In this document: positions 54,424 to 63,276 of the stretch, piece after piece | How the letters are laid out: each line of letters begins with the position of its first letter | Numbering within the stretch: position 1 is the stretch's first letter | Assembly (NCBI GenBank): GCA_016794505.1 | Contig: JAEUJZ010000109.1 | Location: forward strand, 1-64,000 | From: Myxococcales bacterium | GTDB lineage: Bacteria; Myxococcota_A; Polyangia; Palsa-1104; JAEUJZ01 | Length of the DNA stretch: 64,000 nt | Direction: 5' to 3' | Notes under the pieces: model-generated | Seen by the model: only the letters and a program-made list of their open reading frames with translations | Database searches by the model: none | Told to the model about the DNA's origin: nothing | Position numbers and translations under genes: made by a program

Positions 54424-56667
54424 CTAGAACGTCAGGCGCAGGCCGACGTTGGCGAAGATCGAATTCAGCGAGGGCAAGGTCTCGGGCACGCTGCGCAAGA
54501 GCATGTGGCGATAGCCAGCCTCGACGAAGACCGCGCCGTACTTAAAGCGGAATTCGCTGCCGCCAAAGCCGCCCAGGCCAAAGCCGACGCGCCACTCACC
54601 GTCGCTGCGACGCATGCCGTCCTGTGCCAAGAAGCTATAGTCCGCGACGATCTGCGGCAGCACACCGATGTACGGCACCAGATCGGCGTCGACATCTTTG
54701 CGAATGCGGAAGGTGATCGGCAGGCCAGCGCCTACCGCGTGCGTCACCGATGGCGCGGACTGATAAAACTCGTACTGCGGTCGCAGAGCAACGGCCAGCG
54801 CGCCGTAACCCAGGCGAACACGAACCCCTAGATCCAGCGCGCCCCCGACGCCAAAGACCAGGCGCTCGGTATCGATCGCCGTCACAGGCATGGCAGCGAT
54901 TTCAAAGGCGACGCGCTTGGCGGATGGACCGGCCGGCGTGTCCTCTTTCGCCGCCGCCTGAGCCGCCGGCTGCGCCGGCTGGGCATCGGGCAGGCGCGAT
55001 TCGTAGGTTTCGACATCATTGATGCGGTACTGCAGGCTGTGGCCGGTCTGCCCAGCTGGCCACTTCACCGTCGCCAGATAGCTGCCGGGTGTGGCGGTCT
55101 CGCGCACGTCGCTGACCTGCAGGCCGCCCTGGCCTTGGGCCGTGACCGTGGCCCCCGTCACAGGTGTTCCCACGGCGTCGCTCAGCACCAGCGTGACCGG
55201 GCGCTGACCTTCGGTCGCGTTGAATGTCACGGCTCCTGGCTCGACGCGGGCAGAGAGCGGACCACTTTGCGCGGCCGAGATCGCAAGCTGCGCTGATTCT
55301 TCGGGCCTTGGATTCTGCGCCACCGTCGCGCACTGCAGCGAGTGATCGCGCGCCGGAGACAGCGGCAGCGGATCGGCCACCGCGCTCATCGGACCGCCAT
55401 CCAGACTGCAGAACAGGTCCTTGCCCTCGATAGAGACAGCGGCGCGACGGCCTTCGCTGCCCGGTACCACAGTGACCCGTGCCACCCGCACCCGCACCGG
55501 AGCGCTCGCTGGCCCTTCCAGTCCATCGGTGCTGAGCGCGCTCACGCGAATGTAGGAATCACCGGCTGCTACTGGCTGCGGCACAAGCTTGCTTTCGCTG
55601 CCAGGCAACCGGGTGTCGGTCACGATCTTTTCAAAGCCCGCGTCGCGAGCCACCTGCATGCGGAAGCCCGCCGGAGCCGCGGTCCCGGCTGCGGCGGCGA
55701 AGGTGCCTGCGACAGCGACGGGCTCTCCGGTTGAAAAGCTCAGCTGCTGCACGCCGGCAACGCTGGGCGCAGCGGGCAGCGGCTGCACTGGCTTGGCGGG
55801 TGCCTTGACGCTGTCGATGCGCAGGCCCGAGCCTGCACTGATCGCAACCGGCTTGGCCTTGCCCGGCGCAAGAAGCTGCGCAGAGCCACCATAGACCGCC
55901 ACGCGAGTCACCCCGGTTGGCTCAACCGACACGCGCACCGTGCTATTGGGAGCCGCCGTGACCTTGCCCATCGGGGTCGCGAGCAAAGCCGTCACGGGCG
56001 TCTTGGCGGCGGCTGGCTTGACCACCGGGGCTGGCTTTGCGCCCTTGGCCGGCGGTGCCACCTTCGCAGGGGCCGCAGGTGGAGCCGGCGTTGTCAACGT
56101 CAGCTCACCGCGCAGCAACGTGGTCGTCCCCGGCCGAAACGGAGCAGGCTTGACCGGCTTGCCCTTGAGCGGGGCCGGCAAAGGCGGCGCCACGCCGTAC
56201 AGCGACAGCTCGCTGTTTTCCCCAAGCTGGGCTCGCGTACCGTCGGCGAAGCTCAGCTCGGCAGCCGACTGCGCTTGCGTGCTGAGCACGTGGCCTGGGC
56301 TTACGACCTCGTCCACTTTGGCGGGATGCGGCGTTGGGCCCGAGAGCGCAGCCTGGCTGCGGACGCTGCGGACACGTGGCTCGACCAAGCCCGCAGGATA
56401 CGGCGCAGCCACGGGGGCCGATGGCTTGGCTAGCGCAGGCGGTGCCGTCTTGCCCGCCGGAGCCTGCTTGCCCGCCGGAACCGCAACCACCTTGGCTGCC
56501 GGTGCCACCTTGGCCGTCGGAGCCACCGTCGACTTTGCCGCCGGAGCGCTCTTGGCCGGCGCGGCGGCCTTCGCAGGCTTCGGCGCAGGCTTGGGTGCTG
56601 GCTGCGCAGCAACGGTTGGTCCCAGGGTGAGCAGTACACCCAAAACGCACATCCGCGAGCAGGTCAT
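54424..56667 (-). CDS. FecR-domain protein with Ig-like domains and C-terminal outer-membrane barrel
   Basis: A 747-residue exported protein (signal near V-L-G-V-L-L-T-L-G-P-T-V-A-A). A long Ala/Lys/Pro low-complexity region (about 25-85) is followed by a FecR-like domain (V-S-P-G-H-V-L-S-T, A-E-L-S-F-A-D-G-T-R, with G-E-N-S-E-L). Then come Ig-like or FN3-like domains (about 370-560) and a final about 170 residues of alternating strands ending G-L-R-L-T-F, typical of an outer-membrane barrel. Fusion of FecR-like, Ig and barrel parts recurs in myxobacteria. A GGAG site precedes the start ATG at 56667. Role: probable surface or sensing protein; not proved. Confidence 0.85.
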   Translation of the reverse strand: MTCSRMCVLGVLLTLGPTVAAQPAPKPAPKPAKAAAPAKSAPAAKSTVAPTAKVAPAAKVVAVPAGKQAPAGKTAPPALAKPSAPVAAPYPAGLVEPRVRSVRSQAALSGPTPHPAKVDEVVSPGHVLSTQAQSAAELSFADGTRAQLGENSELSLYGVAPPLPAPLKGKPVKPAPFRPGTTTLLRGELTLTTPAPPAAPAKVAPPAKGAKPAPVVKPAAAKTPVTALLATPMGKVTAAPNSTVRVSVEPTGVTRVAVYGGSAQLLAPGKAKPVAISAGSGLRIDSVKAPAKPVQPLPAAPSVAGVQQLSFSTGEPVAVAGTFAAAAGTAAPAGFRMQVARDAGFEKIVTDTRLPGSESKLVPQPVAAGDSYIRVSALSTDGLEGPASAPVRVRVARVTVVPGSEGRRAAVSIEGKDLFCSLDGGPMSAVADPLPLSPARDHSLQCATVAQNPRPEESAQLAISAAQSGPLSARVEPGAVTFNATEGQRPVTLVLSDAVGTPVTGATVTAQGQGGLQVSDVRETATPGSYLATVKWPAGQTGHSLQYRINDVETYESRLPDAQPAQPAAQAAAKEDTPAGPSAKRVAFEIAAMPVTAIDTERLVFGVGGALDLGVRVRLGYGALAVALRPQYEFYQSAPSVTHAVGAGLPITFRIRKDVDADLVPYIGVLPQIVADYSFLAQDGMRRSDGEWRVGFGLGGFGGSEFRFKYGAVFVEAGYRHMLLRSVPETLPSLNSIFANVGLRLTF

Positions 56668-56790
56668 AGGGATCTCCAGGCGAGCAGCCAAAGCAGGCTG
56701 GGACGGGTTCACGGTCGTTATAGTCCTGAGCTTGCAGCCCTTTTGCAAGCATGCGAGCCGCACGGCTGCGAGGCCATGCAGCGCGTCGGC

Positions 56791-59073
56791 TTAGGCGCGG
56801 GCGTCCTTGTGGCCGCGACCTCGTCGACCTTTGGCGGCCGCGTAGTCCTCAAGCGAGCCAAGAATGCGCTGCGTATCCGGTCCGATCTTGGCCTTGTCTT
56901 CCGGCGCTTTGGCGGCGCTGCCTGCCGCCTGCTCACCTTCGGGCTGCGAGTCGCGCGATGGGTGAATGCCGCCCCCGTTTCGCGCGGCTGGGCCGTGTGG
57001 GCCGTGGCCGTTTTTCGTCGCCACACCGCTTGATCCGCGCCGCGCTTCGCGCAGGCGCTTGATGCCTCCGGCCAGGATCTCGGCGATCAGCGTGCGATAG
57101 TCCATGCCCGCTGCCGTCGAGATGAAGCACAGGTCGGAATAGTCCGGCGTCAGGCCGGGCAGCGGATTCAGCTCAAGCACATAGACATCGCCCTTGTCGT
57201 TCATGCGCAGATCGACGCGGCACACGTCGCGACAGTCCAGGGCTTGAAAGGCGCGCAAAGCCGCCCGCTCGACGTTTCGCAGATCCGTCGGAGTCAGCTT
57301 GGCCGGGCACTGATAAAAGACATGCTCGGTCCAGTTCTGTTTCACTTCAAAGTCATAGATGGGGCGCAGGTTGTTGCGATCCTTAAACAGGATCTCCATC
57401 GGCGGCAGCACGCGCGGCCGACGATCGCCCAGCAAGCCGACGGTGAACTCGCGGCCGGTGATGTATTCCTCGATCAGCGCGGGCTGCTTGTATCGATCAA
57501 CTAGCTCGCGCACGACCTTGCGCAGCGTCGCTTCGTCATCGACCACCGACTTGCTGACGATGCCCTTGCTGGATCCTTCGGCGACGGGCTTGACGATCAG
57601 CGGATAGCGCAGCTTCGACGACAGCTTTTCGCGCCCGGTGGTCATGACCTGGAACTCGGGCGTCAAGATGTCGTGCTGGCGCAGCAGGCGCTTGGTCAGC
57701 GCCTTGTCGAGCGCCAAGGCCAGCGTCGCGGAGTCGCTGCCCGTGTACGGAATTCCACATAGCTCACAGAGCGCCGGCACTTGCGCCTCGCGATTGCGAC
57801 CGGACAGGCCCTCGGCGATGTTGAAGACCAGCGAGACCTTGGACTCCATCAGCTTCGACGGTAGCTCGCGGTTTGCTTCCAGCGGCACGACGATGTGGCC
57901 CATCGCTTCAAGCGCGACCGTAATCGCCTCGATCGTCGTCGGAGAGTCGTACTCGGCATCGGCGTCGCCGTGGTTGCCCTGGCGCTTGACGTTGTACGTA
58001 AAGCCGATGCGCAGTGGCTCGGGCGGCTTGTTCTTCGGCTTGCTCTCGGCATTGGGCAGAAGCTTCCAGCGCACCGCGGCACTGCCGACGATGGCCGCGA
58101 TCGTCGCGTCGTAGTTCAAGTGCTCGCGTCGCGCCGCTGCGAACAGACCATTTTCTGGTTCCAGCGACGGCAATGCGTTCACTTCCAAGAAATAAATGCG
58201 GCCGTCTTCGCCCAAGCGAAAGTCGACGCGAGCGACATCGCGCAGGCCCAAGATGCGCACGATGTTGTGCGTCAGCGTCTGCAAGCGCACCAGGACATCG
58301 CGCGGCTGATGCGCCGGGCAACGCACCGTGACCTTGCCGGGGTCAAGGTTCTTTAAGCGATAGTCGAGCAGGTTGTACTTGCTGCGAACGTTGCTCGGGA
58401 CGATGAACTCGACGGGCGATAGCACCCCCTGATGAACGCGCCCTGCTGCGCCTTCGATGTACGGAACGGTGACGTCCACGCCGGGGATGTACTCTTCGAT
58501 CAGCACGCCCTGCGGATACTGCTCGATCATGCGCTGCACGATGGCGCGCAGCGAGCGCCAGTCGCGCGCCACTGACTCGTCGCTGATGCCCTTGGACGAG
58601 CCCTCGTAGTTGGGCTTTACGATGGCTGGAATCGGCACACCGAGCGAGCCGCCGAGAACGCCTTCGATCTTGGCGGCATCGGGCAGGTCGCGCGCCGTGA
58701 TCAAGCGCGCAGTCGGCGTGTCGATGCCGTGCGAGCGCAGCACTTGCTTGGTCAGCCACTTATCGAGCGTCAGCGTCAGCGTGTACGCATCCGAGCCCGT
58801 ATAGGGATAGCCAAGCTCTTCAAACAGCGCCGGATAAAACGCCTCGCGCGAGCGACCGCGCTTGCCCTCGGCGGTGTTGAAGATCAGATCGGGCGAAAAC
58901 GCTTCCAGTCGGGCTGCCAGGTGCGAGGCCGGGCCGCTCACTTCGATCTTCTGGACCTCGTTTCCGTCGCTGGCCAAGGCTGCAGCCACCGCTTCGATCG
59001 TCTCGGGCGTGTCGAACTCGGCCTCTTCCTCGGTATTACTCAGGCGAAGGTTGTGAGTGAACGCGATCTTCAT
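56791..59073 (-). CDS. Tandem D-Ala-D-Ala ligase-like (ATP-grasp) protein
   Basis: A 760-residue fusion of two ATP-grasp ligase units of the D-alanine--D-alanine ligase type. Unit 1 (about 1-345): I-F-N-T-A-E-G-K-R-G, Y-T-G-S-D, E-G-S-S-K-G-I, E-E-Y-I-P-G, and R-V-D-F-R ... F-L-E-V-N-A-L-P. Unit 2 (about 355-680) repeats the same set: F-N-I-A-E-G-L-S-G, Y-T-G-S-D-S, E-G-S-S-K-G-I, E-E-Y-I-T-G-R, and L-E-L-N-P-L-P-G-L. Both keep the metal-binding Glu/Asn, so both may be active. A charged tail follows (about 690-760). Probably a peptide-bond or dipeptide ligase; substrate unknown. Start at M-K-I-A-F-T-H-N. Confidence 0.9.
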   Translation of the reverse strand: MKIAFTHNLRLSNTEEEAEFDTPETIEAVAAALASDGNEVQKIEVSGPASHLAARLEAFSPDLIFNTAEGKRGRSREAFYPALFEELGYPYTGSDAYTLTLTLDKWLTKQVLRSHGIDTPTARLITARDLPDAAKIEGVLGGSLGVPIPAIVKPNYEGSSKGISDESVARDWRSLRAIVQRMIEQYPQGVLIEEYIPGVDVTVPYIEGAAGRVHQGVLSPVEFIVPSNVRSKYNLLDYRLKNLDPGKVTVRCPAHQPRDVLVRLQTLTHNIVRILGLRDVARVDFRLGEDGRIYFLEVNALPSLEPENGLFAAARREHLNYDATIAAIVGSAAVRWKLLPNAESKPKNKPPEPLRIGFTYNVKRQGNHGDADAEYDSPTTIEAITVALEAMGHIVVPLEANRELPSKLMESKVSLVFNIAEGLSGRNREAQVPALCELCGIPYTGSDSATLALALDKALTKRLLRQHDILTPEFQVMTTGREKLSSKLRYPLIVKPVAEGSSKGIVSKSVVDDEATLRKVVRELVDRYKQPALIEEYITGREFTVGLLGDRRPRVLPPMEILFKDRNNLRPIYDFEVKQNWTEHVFYQCPAKLTPTDLRNVERAALRAFQALDCRDVCRVDLRMNDKGDVYVLELNPLPGLTPDYSDLCFISTAAGMDYRTLIAEILAGGIKRLREARRGSSGVATKNGHGPHGPAARNGGGIHPSRDSQPEGEQAAGSAAKAPEDKAKIGPDTQRILGSLEDYAAAKGRRGRGHKDARA

Positions 59074-59478
59074 AAAGTTGCGAGAGCCTCCAGGCGCGAA
59101 TGCGAGGGAAACATCCCAGACAGCCCAGGATGCAGAGCCCAAACAGGCAGATGGAAACCGGGCTTTTGTCGCGACGCTATGCGGCCCTCGGAGCCACGGC
59201 GCATGACCGTCCGAGCGCAACTCGCAGAGCGTATTTTTCGGGATTCGTCCGACGCATCCGGCAGGAATGACGGCGCGTCCAGGGGGAGAGTCAAGCTGCG
59301 TGAGAGCAGATGGCTACAGAGCATTCTGCAAAGGTAAGGTAAGCGCCAAAAGTGTCTCGCAACGGCGCACAGGGGTCAACGATTTGTGGGCGACTTGGCC
59401 AAGAATTTCGCGAGGGTTTTAGGCAGGCTTCAACGCAGGCGGGCCGCACCCACGATGGCGCGGCAACGGGATGGTGGG
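59074..59478. other. Intergenic region of about 400 bases, nothing recognised
   Basis: Between the tandem ATP-grasp gene and the FadN-like gene. No convincing gene, RNA or repeat was found on either strand. Short open frames here lack any similarity and a plausible ribosome site. Confidence 0.4.
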
Positions 59479-61911
59479 CTAGTTCCGCAGCGGCTTGTTG
59501 TTCTGCAGCATGTACATCATGCGCTCGCGCGTCTTTTCTTCGCCGCAGAGCTTGAGGAACTGCTCGCGTTCGAGGTCGAGCAGGCGCTGCTCGGTCACCT
59601 TGATCGTCGGGGACGTATCGCCGCCGGTAAGGACGCGAGCCAGGGCACTGCCCACCACCAAGTCATGCGGCAGGATCTGGTGCCCGTTTAGCATCATCTG
59701 CAGGCTCGACCGAATGTTGGCGTAGCCCGACGGTCCCGGCAGGCGCACAACGCGCGGACGCGGCGGCCGATAGCCGGCTCGCAAAAGACCCAGCGCGGCC
59801 TGCTTGGCGTCATAGATCAGGTGGTCGCGGTTCATGGTGATGCTGTCGCTCTCGCGCAGGAAGCCGGCGGCCCGCGCCTCTTCCGCCGAGGTCGCCACCT
59901 TGGCCATACCGATGGTCTGGAACACCTGCTTGATCGCGGGGAAGGGATCGGCATCGTCGGGCAGGCCTGACAGCGCGCGACAGACCATTTCCTTGCAGCC
60001 ACCGGCACCGGGCAGCAGACCCACGCCGACTTCGACCAGGCCCATGTAAAGCTCGGCATGGGCGCGGGTGATGGCGCTGTGCATCGACACCTCGGCACCG
60101 CCGCCCAGCGTCAGGCCAAACGGCGCGGTCACGACGGGCACGGGGCCGTACTTAAGCAGCATATTTGCCTGCTGGAAGTCGCCTGTGACCTGTTCCAGCA
60201 TCTTCCAGTTGCCACCGCTTGCCGCCATGACGATCAGCATCAGGTTGGCACCGACGGAAAACGCCTCGATCGCTTCGTTGGCGACGACCAGGGCCGCGCC
60301 GTCGCGATCCGCGCGATCGACCGCCTTTTTCAGCAGGGCGATGATGTCGGTGTCGACGGAGTTCATCTTGCTGCGGAACTCGACGCAATAGACGCTGTCG
60401 CCAAGATCCACCAAGCGGGCGCCGTCGTTTGAGTCCAGCACGGCCCCGGCGGCCACGCGCGCCGCCAGCGACAGCGCTCGCGGGCTCTTTTGCAGCGTCT
60501 TTTCGCCGCCCGCATTGACGTCATACACCCGCGTCTCGCCGCCGGTCTGCGCGCCATAAAACGACGTGCGACCCGAAGCCAGCATGTCATAGACCCACTT
60601 GGCCGGCTTGATGCCGTCTTTTTCCATGCGCTCGACGGTGGCCTTGACGCCCAGGGCATCCCACATCTCGAACGGGCCGGCTTCCCAGCCATAGCCCCAG
60701 CGCATGCCGCGATCGACCTGCGCCAAGTCGTCGCAGATCACCGCGTCATTCTGGTTGCCATCTTCGACGCTGCGCGGCCCGATGCGCCGCGACGAATACG
60801 CAAACAAAAGCGCCGTCGCCTTCCACGCGATCTGCGCTGCACGATCGCTGCCAGCCAGCACGACGGCCATGCGCTCTTGCCAGGTCTCTTTGCCTTTGGC
60901 GGCGCCCAGCGATTCAAAGCGCGGCTTCTGCTGCGGCCGGTATTCCAGCGTGTTCAGATCCAGCGCCAGGATGCCGTCCTTGGTTTTTTGATAGAAGCCC
61001 TTGCCCGACTTGTCGCCGCGCAGGCCGGCCGCGACCATCTTGCGCAGCACCTCGGGCACCTTGAAGGTCTCGCGCAGCTCGTCGGCGAGCAGGTTGTTGT
61101 AACAGTTCTCGCTGACGTCGATGACGGTGTCCAAGCCCACCATGTCTGCGGTGCGGAACACCGCCGACTTCGGACGCCCCAGCGGCGGGCCAAAGATCGC
61201 GTCGATTTCCTCGACGGTAAAGCCGCCCTTCACGGCCATGTCGATCAGGCCCATCATGCCCAGCACGCCAATGCGGTTCGCGACGAAGTTCACCGTGTCA
61301 TGGCCGAACACGATGCCCTTGCCCAGCGCGGTCTCGCCAAAGCGCGCCACGTCGGCGAGCACACCGGGATCGGTCTCGTCACCCGCGATGAGCTCAAGCA
61401 GGCGCATATAGCGCACGGGGTTAAAGAAGTGCGTCACCAGGAAGCGCTTGCGCATGCTCTCGCCGCGCCCGGCCATCAGCTTGCTGATCGGCAGGCCGGA
61501 TGTGTTGCTGGCGACAATGGTCTCGGGTCCAAGGAGCGGCTCCAAGCGGCTGTACAGCGCCCGCTTGACCTCGATGTCTTCGCGCACCGCTTCGATGATC
61601 AGGTCACAGGATCCGGCGGCGGCCAGATCGTCGATCAGATTGCCGACGGTGATGCGCTCTAGATCGCGGGGGTGGAACAGCGCGGCCGGCTTGCTCTTCT
61701 GCAGCTTTTCCAGCGCCGACAGCGCGAAGCGGTTGCGGTTCCGCTTGTCGCTCGCCGCTGGGTCGCCTTCCTTCAGATCCGGCGGGACGATGTCCAAAAG
61801 CAGCACGTCCAGACCGGCGCCCGCCATGTGCGCCGCAATGCCCGAACCCATGACGCCTGCGCCGAGCACGGCCACGCGGCGGAACCGGCGATCTCGCTTT
61901 TCACTGTGCAT
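59479..61911 (-). CDS. FadN-like 3-hydroxyacyl-CoA dehydrogenase / enoyl-CoA hydratase
   Basis: An 810-residue fatty-acid beta-oxidation enzyme. The N-terminal NAD domain begins A-V-L-G-A-G-V-M-G-S-G-I-A; V-A-S-N-T-S-G-L-P-I and T-H-F-F-N-P-V-R-Y-M are typical of 3-hydroxyacyl-CoA dehydrogenase. The C-terminal part (about 510-760) is an enoyl-CoA hydratase/isomerase domain (F-S-V-G-A-N-L, G-G-G-A-E-V-S-M-H, G-V-G-L-L-P-G-A-G-G). The dehydrogenase-first order is that of B. subtilis FadN rather than E. coli FadB. The length agrees with FadN. No thiolase gene is adjacent in the window. Confidence 0.92.
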   Translation of the reverse strand: MHSEKRDRRFRRVAVLGAGVMGSGIAAHMAGAGLDVLLLDIVPPDLKEGDPAASDKRNRNRFALSALEKLQKSKPAALFHPRDLERITVGNLIDDLAAAGSCDLIIEAVREDIEVKRALYSRLEPLLGPETIVASNTSGLPISKLMAGRGESMRKRFLVTHFFNPVRYMRLLELIAGDETDPGVLADVARFGETALGKGIVFGHDTVNFVANRIGVLGMMGLIDMAVKGGFTVEEIDAIFGPPLGRPKSAVFRTADMVGLDTVIDVSENCYNNLLADELRETFKVPEVLRKMVAAGLRGDKSGKGFYQKTKDGILALDLNTLEYRPQQKPRFESLGAAKGKETWQERMAVVLAGSDRAAQIAWKATALLFAYSSRRIGPRSVEDGNQNDAVICDDLAQVDRGMRWGYGWEAGPFEMWDALGVKATVERMEKDGIKPAKWVYDMLASGRTSFYGAQTGGETRVYDVNAGGEKTLQKSPRALSLAARVAAGAVLDSNDGARLVDLGDSVYCVEFRSKMNSVDTDIIALLKKAVDRADRDGAALVVANEAIEAFSVGANLMLIVMAASGGNWKMLEQVTGDFQQANMLLKYGPVPVVTAPFGLTLGGGAEVSMHSAITRAHAELYMGLVEVGVGLLPGAGGCKEMVCRALSGLPDDADPFPAIKQVFQTIGMAKVATSAEEARAAGFLRESDSITMNRDHLIYDAKQAALGLLRAGYRPPRPRVVRLPGPSGYANIRSSLQMMLNGHQILPHDLVVGSALARVLTGGDTSPTIKVTEQRLLDLEREQFLKLCGEEKTRERMMYMLQNNKPLRN

Positions 61912-62081
61912 GAGAACTTTCTCCAGGTCGCTAAAGCTGTGGCGGGCAGTCTATCACCTTCACCTGCGGCGGTGACCTAGGATCCAGCGCGGCGCTGCGG
62001 TCCGTCCATTGCGAGCCACTGCGTGTGCTGCGGTCTCATCGCAAGCTCACGATAGAATCAAGCTCTGCGAGGGGGGAACCT

Positions 62082-63221
62082 ATGTCAAAGACGATGTCGT
62101 CGGTGCGCTGTGTGCTGTGCGTTGGCGCCGTGATCTCGCTGCTGGGCGCAAGCTGCGGTTCATCGGATGCAGGCAGCGATCCGAACACCATGAATCCGGG
62201 ACCTGGCCCTGATCCGGGACCGCTGCCGATGAGCCTGCCGCCCGTCGGAAACCCCGACGGGAAGTGCGCCATTCCGGCTGAGGCGCAGGCCGAAGACACC
62301 AGCCGTCCGACGACCGTCGTCGGCACCGGCAGCGCCGCTAGCTGCACATCGGATGCGGTGGTCAGCGCCGTCGCTAAGGGCGGCATCATCACGTTTAACT
62401 GCGGCCCCGATCCGGTGACGATCACGCTTTCGCAGACCGCCAAGATCTTCAATGACAAGGGCCCCAAGATCGTGCTCGACGGCGGCGGCAAAGTGACGCT
62501 GAGCGGCGGCGGCAAGGTTCGCATCCTGTATCAGAACACCTGCGACCCCGCGCAGAAGTGGACGACCAGCCACTGCAACGATCAGGACCACCCGCTTTTG
62601 ACCGTGCAAAACCTGACGTTCATCGACGGAAACGCCAAGGGCATGGACCCTGGCGGCGGCGGTGCCATCTTCGTGCGCGGCGGGCGGCTTAAGGTCGTGA
62701 ACTCGCGCTTCTTTCGCAACACCGTCGACGAGACAGGCCCCGATGTCGGCGGCGCAGCGATTCGCGCATTCGATCAGTCGATGGACCTGCCGCTTTATGT
62801 CGTACACAGCACCTTCGGCGGCGACGGAGGCCTGGGCAACGTCGGATCAAATGGGGGCGGCCTGTCTAGCATCGGCGTCTCGTACACCGTGATCAACAGC
62901 CTGTTCGTCGAAAACTCGGCGATTGGCAGCGGCGCGAATCCACCCAAGTCGGGCACGCCCGGCGGCGGCAGCGGCGGCGGCATCTACTGCGACGGCAACC
63001 TGTTTACGCTCAGCCTGTGTGGCGTCAAGATGACCGGCAACACAGCCAAGGAAGGCGGCGGCGCCATCTTCTTCGTCAGCAACAACCGCACGGGCTCGCT
63101 GATTATCAAGGACTCGGTGCTGAGCGGAAACCCCAGCATGGGCTTTGAGACCGCGGGCTACAAAGGCATCTTCGTGCTGGCCAACGGCACGCCGCAGATC
63201 AGCAACTCGACCCTGAATTAG
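62082..63221 (+). CDS. Right-handed beta-helix lipoprotein
   Basis: A 379-residue lipoprotein: signal L-C-V-G-A-V-I-S-L-L-G-A-S-C with lipobox at about residue 24, then a Pro/Gly linker. The remainder consists of short repeats characteristic of a parallel beta-helix (L-T-V-Q-N-L-T-F-I-D-G-N-A; L-K-V-V-N-S-R-F-F-R-N; I-I-K-D-S-V-L-S-G-N) with the G-G-G-A-I-F signature found in polymorphic outer-membrane-like proteins. The start has AGGGGGGA at good spacing. Probably surface-exposed, perhaps binding or cleaving polysaccharide, but no lyase or hydrolase residues can be named. Confidence 0.85.
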   Translation: MSKTMSSVRCVLCVGAVISLLGASCGSSDAGSDPNTMNPGPGPDPGPLPMSLPPVGNPDGKCAIPAEAQAEDTSRPTTVVGTGSAASCTSDAVVSAVAKGGIITFNCGPDPVTITLSQTAKIFNDKGPKIVLDGGGKVTLSGGGKVRILYQNTCDPAQKWTTSHCNDQDHPLLTVQNLTFIDGNAKGMDPGGGGAIFVRGGRLKVVNSRFFRNTVDETGPDVGGAAIRAFDQSMDLPLYVVHSTFGGDGGLGNVGSNGGGLSSIGVSYTVINSLFVENSAIGSGANPPKSGTPGGGSGGGIYCDGNLFTLSLCGVKMTGNTAKEGGGAIFFVSNNRTGSLIIKDSVLSGNPSMGFETAGYKGIFVLANGTPQISNSTLN

Positions 63222-63276
63222 CGACGGGACATCGGGCGCGGATCCGGCACCTGCGGCGCTGCGTTATCCTGCCTGT

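Noticed and set aside
60490..61662. Open frame opposite the FadN-like gene
   Set aside because: Antisense to conserved dehydrogenase sequence; GC-driven open frame.
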